Translations under genes and position numbers: made by a program
Part shown: positions 6,076-10,618 of the stretch, piece after piece
Layout of the letters: each line of letters starts with the position of its first letter
Position numbering within the stretch: the stretch's first letter is position 1
Source of the DNA: CAYQLK01 sp964426075
Lineage (GTDB): Bacteria; Patescibacteriota; Microgenomatia; CAYQLK01
Direction of reading: 5' to 3'
Assembly (NCBI GenBank): GCA_964426075.1
Contig: CAYROP010000028.1
Span: 1 to 10,618 of the forward strand
DNA: 10,618 bases
Notes under the pieces: model-generated
Databases searched by the model: none
What the model was told of the DNA's origin: nothing
What the model saw: the letters and a program-made list of their open reading frames with translations, nothing else

Positions 6076-9000
6076 ATGAAATTATCTAATGTTATCGGAC
6101 ATTTTTTAAATAAAACATTTTATATTGTACTAGTAGTATCACTACTTTTATTAAATGTGGTTCCAGTACAAAATGTTTTAGCTGCTCCGCCAAACAATTT
6201 TCAAACAACACAAATAATTGGTTCTGGGCTCACGAACCCTACAGGGTTTGATATTGCACCAGATGGAAGAATATTTGTTCTGAATCAAGGTGGACAAGTA
6301 AGGATTTATAAAAATGGTCAATTGCTTTCTAGTCCATTTGTTACATTGCCTACGAGTTTGGCAGGTGGAGATTTAGGTTTGTTAGGCATCGCTTTTGATC
6401 CTGATTTTCATATCAACAAATATGTTTATTTTTATTACACGTCCAATGACGGTCACAATACTGTAGCTAGGTATGATGCGACTAATGATGTGGCATTCCC
6501 TAGTCATTTAATTGTCTATCATTCTGAAGCTGATACTCAAGAATATCACGCTGGTGGAACAATCAGATTTGGTTCTGATAAAAAACTTTATCTCTCGATT
6601 GGTGACGATTTGTATCCAGCAAATTCACAAGATTTATCTAATCCTAAGGGTAAAATATTGAGATTAAATAAAGATGGTTCGATACCGCAGGATAATCCTT
6701 TTGTTGGTCAATCGGGAAAAGATGAGGCTATTTGGGCTTATGGATTCCGAAACCCTTTTAGAATGCAGTTTGATCAGAACGGAAAATTATATGTTGGTGA
6801 TGTTGGCGAGAAGGCATTCGAAGAAATAAATGTGGTAACTAAAGGGGGAAATTATGGTTGGCCAACTTGCGAAGGGTCATGTTCTAACCCGGGAATGAAA
6901 AATCCTCTTTATCAGTACTCACATAACGGTTCAAGTAATTCGGTTACTGGTGGTTTGGTATATAACGGGTCAATGTTCCCTTCTGAATATCAAGGAAGAT
7001 ATTTTTTTGGCGATTATGGACGCGGCTTTATTAAAAATTTAACCCTAGATGGTTCAGGAAATTTTGTAGCAGTTAATGATTTTGATAGTTCTGCTGGGAC
7101 GGTTGTCGATATGAAGCAGTCAGGTGACGGATCTATTTACTATTTAACTATATTCCCTGCAAGATTATTTCAAATTACTTATTCAACTTCAAATCATGTC
7201 CCTATAGCAAAATCTTCAGCAAATGTTACCAGTGGCCCGAATCCTTTGACTGTTAATTTTTCGTCTAATGGGAGTAATGACCCAGATGGTTCAAGTCTTA
7301 GTTATAACTGGAATTTTGGGGACGGCACTAGCTCAACTTTGGCAAATCCTACAAAAATTTTTACAAATCCTGGGACTTTTACGGTTAATTTGACTGTTTC
7401 AGATGGAATATTACAGGCTCAAGCATCTCCAGTTGTGATTAGCGCAGGGACGCCTCCAACTTTAAATGTAAGTTCACCAATTAATAATTCTCAATATCGT
7501 GCTGGCGATACGATTGTATATAGTGCAACTGCTACAGATTCTGTTGGGCAAGCATTGCCAGACAGTGCATTTACTGTCGAGATTCAGTTCCATCATGACA
7601 CTCACATCCATCCGTTTTATGGTCCAATCACTGGTAGCAAATCAGGGCAATTTGTAATTCCAGATACTGGACATAATGCTACAGATACATGGTATGAAAT
7701 TATTGTTTCGGCTGTTGACAGTAATGGCCTTGTAAAAGTTAAAAGTACTACTATTGTTCCACAAATTGTAGACATTACTTTAGCAACTAATCCATCAGGA
7801 CAAAAAGTTATTGTTGATTCACAGGTTTATTCAACACCACAGACGATACAAAGTGTGGCAGGGTTTAAAAGAGAATTGAATGTAACACCAATGCAATTGA
7901 TTGCTGGAACATATTATCAGTTTGATAATTGGTCAGATGGAGGAGCTTTGAAACACTACTATAAAACACCTAATACAAATTCCACAGTTACTGCTAATTT
8001 AAAATCTACCCCTCCATTTAGTGCTAGCTACTTTAATAATAAAAATTTAAGTGGAAATCCTGTGTTAACCAGAAATGAAGGTATGATTGACTATGATTTT
8101 GGCGATAACTCTCCAGCAAGTGGAATAAACACAGATAATTTTTCGATTAGATATGTCAAACAACATTATTTTCAAAGTGGATCGTATAGGTTTGATACCT
8201 TAAGTGATGATGGTGTGAGGTTGTTTATTGATGGAAATATTTTGATTGATAAGTGGATTGATCAGGGATCTACTCCATACTCAGGCAATATTGATTTGAG
8301 TGAAGGTAATCATGAAATTAAACTTGAATATTTTGACTCAGGTGGAGGTGCAAATATAACACTCAATTGGGATATGCAAACAAGTGGTGTAGTTCAACCA
8401 CCTAGTGGACAATCAGTTAGTTCTTTTAGCCTTATAAATGCAAATACCGATCAGGTAATTAGCGGTTATGAGCAGTTAGTTAATGGAGCAACATTGACTC
8501 TATCAAGTTTGCCAACGACCAGCCTAAACATAAGAGCTAATACCAATCCGTCAATCGTGGGTAGCGTAAGGTTCGGTTATGACGGAAATAATAATTATCA
8601 AACCGAAACTAATTCACCATATGCACTCGGGTCTGATGACAACGGAAATTATTACCCTTGGACACCGACTGTTGGTTCTCATACAGTGACTGCCACTCCG
8701 TACACTGGTTCTGGTGGCTCTGGAACGGCTGGTACACCACTATCCCTGAATTTTGTTGTTGCAGGTGGTCCAACACCCACCCCCACAGGACAATCTATAA
8801 CATCATTTAGTCTAATTAATGCAGATAATGATCAAGTCATAACCGGATTTAATACGATTGTTTCCGGGTCGACAATTAATTTGAGTGAGCTTCCAACAAG
8901 AAATTTGAATGTTCGTGCGAATACATCGCCTGCAATTGTTGGTAGCGTAAGGTTCGGTTATGACGGAAATAATAATTATCAAACCGAAACTAATTCACCA

Positions 9001-9117
9001 TATGCACTCGGGTCTGATGACAACGGAAATTATTACCCTTGGACACCGACTGTTGGTTCTCATACAGTGACTGCCACTCCGTACACTGGTTCTGGTGGCT
9101 CTGGAACGGCTGGTACA
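6076..9117 (+). CDS. Secreted PQQ-type glucose/sorbosone dehydrogenase with PKD, PA14 and C-terminal beta repeats, part before the assembly gap
   Basis: This segment gives 1014 residues; the same gene continues at 9218-9707, and overlapping the identical gap edges makes one protein of about 1158 aa. The signal peptide spans residues 1-36 (cleavage near VLA-APP). The propeller (~43-370) has EYHAGG (His158, the expected catalytic base), GFRNPFR (Arg225-Asn226), GDVG and GGNYGWP; C265 and C269 sit in the same loop as the cysteine pair of the first paralogue. A PKD domain (~374-457), a His-rich Ig-like module (~459-562, FHHDTHIHPF), a beta module (~564-643, FDNWSDGG) and one PA14 domain (~646-766) follow in the same order as in the 614-4099 gene, so the two are paralogues. 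After that the architecture differs: this protein has three units of about 120 aa (from 778) joined by Thr/Pro linkers. The expected activity is PQQ-dependent oxidation of an aldose outside the cell; substrate unknown. Confidence 0.88.
8560..9117 (+). repeat. 177 bp perfect direct repeat (8560-8736 and 8941-9117)
   Basis: The two 177 bp copies, 381 bp apart, are identical base for base, while the sequence before each copy differs even at silent positions (CGTG against TGTT just upstream). The last 55 bases occur a third time at 9218-9272. This means recent gene conversion or an assembler consensus of two similar copies. Confidence 0.95.
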
Positions 9118-9217
9118 NNNNNNNNNNNNNNNNNNNNNNNNNNNNNNNNNNNNNNNNNNNNNNNNNNNNNNNNNNNNNNNNNNNNNNNNNNNNNNNNNNN
9201 NNNNNNNNNNNNNNNNN
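9118..9217. other. Assembly gap of exactly 100 N
   Basis: A run of 100 N interrupts the repeat region. The 55 bases before it (9063-9117) are identical to the 55 after it (9218-9272). A round size of 100 is a customary placeholder, and a 55 base identity equals a common de Bruijn assembly k-mer. The gap size puts the two coding parts out of frame; removing the N run and one overlap copy (155 bases) puts them back in frame. Confidence 0.95.
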
Positions 9218-9707
9218 TACAGTGACTGCCACTCCGTACACTGGTTCTGGTGGCTCTGGAACGGCTGGTACATCTTTATCTATTAATTTGGTGATAAGTG
9301 AAGGAGGTGTGACTCCTACTCCGACACCTACCCCAACACCCTCCGGTCAGACTGTAACATCATTTAGTCTAATTAATGCAGATAATGACCAGGTAATTTC
9401 GACTTTTTCCACGATAAATAATGGAGCAATTATTAGTTTGAATAGTTTACCAACGAAAAATTTAAATATAAGGGCTAATACCAATCCATCAACGGTTGGT
9501 AGTGTAAGGTTTGGTTATGACGGAAATAATAATTTTGGCACGGAAAATAACGCTCCGTATGCTTTTGCATCTGACGATAATGGAAACTATTATCCTTGGA
9601 CTCCGACTGTTGGTTCTCACACATTGACTGCCACTCCATATAGTGGTCAAAATGCTAGTGGATCTGTTGGTACTGCCTTATCGATTCAAATAACAATTAA
9701 TAATTAG
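9218..9707 (+). CDS. C-terminal part of the second dehydrogenase gene, after the assembly gap
   Basis: The frame is open from the gap edge to TAG at 9705-9707 and begins inside a repeat unit (TVTATPYTGSGGSG). It finishes unit 2 (SLSINLVISEGG), passes a VTPTPTPTPTPS linker, and encodes all of unit 3, the most diverged copy, ending QITINN. It has no start codon of its own; the ATG at 9039 in this frame belongs to a shadow frame across the N run. Joined at the 55 base overlap it continues the 6076-9117 frame exactly, adding 144 new residues. The C-terminus has no sorting signal or membrane helix, so the whole protein should be released or held non-covalently. The stop overlaps by 3 bases the stop region of the convergent DUF1697 gene, which begins one base earlier. 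Confidence 0.85.
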
Positions 9708-10246
9708 ATATTTTGTGCAAAAAGATCATTAATTTTGCGGACTGTATTACAATTTCGAATTGTCATTTCTTTATAGTACTTGGATCCAACAAGCTTAAGT
9801 AAGCCACTTTTGTTGATGTTTTTCCGATCTATCTGCCAGATTACAGCGCCTGACAAGTATTGGAGATTATCGATACTGGATACAGGGTTAAGTTTTTGAA
9901 TTATTTCCGGATTATCTGAGTTTTCCCAAAGGAACATAATGTCACATTTACAATCTTTGTCATTTGTCCAGCTATCAGGAAGATTTTTAACAATATTACT
10001 AATTTGGATTTTAGTACGAATTAATACTTTAATGTTTAATCCAAAGTCAGAAATTATTGTTTTTTCAACTTGATTTGATAGTTCAGAAATGTTTTTGGAG
10101 TCACTTTCAAAAATCACATTGCCAGAGTTAATGTATGTTTTAACGTTTGTAAAATTTTGGTTTTCAAATGAAATTTTTAACCGTTTCATGTCGATTTTGT
10201 TATTACCACCGACATTTATTCCTCTAAGAAGTGCTACATACTGCAT
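9704..10246 (-). CDS. DUF1697 family protein
   Basis: The 180 aa product opens with the family signature YVALLRGINVGGNNKIDM (residues 3-20) and has the second hallmark TYINSGNVIFES (about 37-48), normal length and the usual start. The family is widespread in bacteria, cytoplasmic, with a ferredoxin-like alpha/beta fold; no biochemical role is established. Four cysteines lie in the second half, three of them near residues 103-105 and 165. It begins 3 bp after the stop of the upstream YdeI-like gene on the same strand, so the two are probably co-transcribed and perhaps translationally coupled; no Shine-Dalgarno sequence is seen. It converges on the second dehydrogenase gene, with the two stop codons sharing bases. 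Confidence 0.9.
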   Translation of the reverse strand: MQYVALLRGINVGGNNKIDMKRLKISFENQNFTNVKTYINSGNVIFESDSKNISELSNQVEKTIISDFGLNIKVLIRTKIQISNIVKNLPDSWTNDKDCKCDIMFLWENSDNPEIIQKLNPVSSIDNLQYLSGAVIWQIDRKNINKSGLLKLVGSKYYKEMTIRNCNTVRKINDLFAQNI

Positions 10247-10249
10247 AGA

Positions 10250-10618
10250 CTAACTTGTTTCTAAAAGAACGCCATTTTTAGATATAGAAGGGTCTGTACA
10301 CATTGCCCTATTAAAGCAACATGGTCTTTTCATTCCTGATTTTAGTTTAGAACAGGCGGTTTCAATTCTTTTTTTACGTGTATCAGTATTTTTTGTTGAA
10401 TTAATCCATCGAATCCAATCCCAGCGTGCAATTGGTGTGGTGCTTAACCAGATGTTACGAGCTTGAAGATTATTTGAAAGAGCAGTTTTTAAATCATTTG
10501 GTATTTCTGGTTCAGGCCAGTCACTTACTGGTTCGAATGTGATTTTTACCCTATCCCCTGCTTTTGCCTTTATTGATTGTAATGTGGTTGGGTTAATTTT
10601 GAACCAATGACTTCCTTT
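10250..10618 (-). CDS. YdeI/OmpD-associated (bacteriocin-protection type) family protein, C-terminal part
   Basis: Translation of the minus strand from the right edge gives 122 residues to a TAG at 10252-10250; the N-terminus lies outside the window. It starts with KGSHWFKIN and AGDRVKITFEP, as in the end of a DUF1905 beta-barrel domain, followed by IPNDLKTALSNN and then TPIARWDWIRWINSTK, TRKKRIETACSKL and a Cys-rich RPCCFNRAMCTDPS ending. The P-x-DL-x-x-AL and R-W-x-x-x-(T/K)-x-x-TR-x-x-RI pattern is typical of the YdeI/OmpD-associated (OmdA) family. Members have been linked to peptide or stress resistance in enterobacteria, but the molecular function is unknown. The three closely spaced cysteines could bind a metal, which is speculation. 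It is upstream of the DUF1697 gene with 3 bp between them. Confidence 0.82.
   Translation of the reverse strand, partial: KGSHWFKINPTTLQSIKAKAGDRVKITFEPVSDWPEPEIPNDLKTALSNNLQARNIWLSTTPIARWDWIRWINSTKNTDTRKKRIETACSKLKSGMKRPCCFNRAMCTDPSISKNGVLLETS

Larger units (their letters stand above)
8407..9704 (+). repeat. Three tandem ~120 aa beta-domain repeats at the protein C-terminus
   Basis: Unit 1 starts at 8407 and unit 2 at 8788 (period 381 bp, 127 codons). Unit 2 is cut by the gap and resumes to about 9308; unit 3 spans 9345-9704. Each unit reads SFSLINA(N/D)xDQVI near its start, then LNIRANT, VGSVRFGYDGNNN, NGNYYPWTPTVGSHT and TATPY. Units are joined by GGPTPTPT or VTPTPTPTPTPS linkers. I recognise this as a repeat found in secreted bacterial proteins with Ig-like folds, but know no function; a structural stalk or binding role is inferred. 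Confidence 0.85.

Noticed and set aside
6072..6077. TATAAT matching a perfect -10 box at the start of the second dehydrogenase gene
   Set aside because: It overlaps the ATG, so transcription would begin inside the coding sequence.
9039..9707. A separate 222 aa gene starting at 9039
   Set aside because: Its first part is an out-of-frame reading of the repeat and it crosses the N run; the part after 9218 is the end of the gene that starts at 6076.
614..9707. Alternative genetic code (UGA as glycine, as in Gracilibacteria)
   Set aside because: Long frames have no in-frame TGA and use ordinary GGN codons for glycine; the standard code explains every gene.
9711..9722. TTTTG/CAAAA palindrome just after the second dehydrogenase stop
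   Set aside because: The loop would be only two bases and the stem is nearly all A-T, so it is not a convincing terminator.

Overview
This 10.6 kb window is AT-rich bacterial DNA read with the standard bacterial code: all long frames are closed by TAA/TAG and glycine is encoded by GGN. Its content suggests a Candidate Phyla Radiation (Patescibacteria) genome, perhaps of the Microgenomates group. The hints are very large secreted multi-domain proteins, a small sortase beside a substrate with a 'LGVATTGN' type C-terminal signal, and start codons without clear Shine-Dalgarno sequences. This placement is inferred; no rRNA or ribosomal protein gene is present to confirm it.

Layout from left to right. 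Bases 2-568 hold the C-terminal part of a membrane family 2 glycosyltransferase. Bases 614-4099 encode a secreted protein of about 1161 aa with a PQQ-type glucose/sorbosone dehydrogenase propeller, a PKD domain, two further beta modules and four PA14 domains. On the opposite strand lie a secreted protein with a C-terminal wall-sorting signal (5242-4652) and a sortase (4629-4096), apparently one operon driven by a perfect-consensus promoter. A 202 bp divergent intergenic region (5243-5444) carries that promoter, a leftward terminator, inverted repeats and a rightward extended -10. Then come a Qnr-like pentapeptide-repeat protein (5445-6047) and a second secreted propeller dehydrogenase (6076-9707), paralogous to the first through its first PA14 domain but ending in three copies of a different beta repeat. 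The right end holds a leftward pair: a DUF1697 protein (10246-9704) and the C-terminal part of a YdeI/OmpD-associated family protein (10618-10250).

The second dehydrogenase gene is broken by a run of 100 N (9118-9217). The 55 bases before and after the gap are identical. Overlapping them restores one open frame of about 1158 aa, so the gap looks like an assembly artefact in a repeat rather than missing unique sequence or a real frameshift.

Most of the window encodes cell-surface functions: a glycosyltransferase that may build an extracellular polysaccharide, two exported sugar-oxidising-type enzymes with carbohydrate-binding-type modules, and a sortase with its likely dedicated substrate. 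A joint role in surface glycan handling or attachment is an inference from gene order. The pentapeptide, DUF1697 and YdeI-like genes look like unrelated accessory genes.
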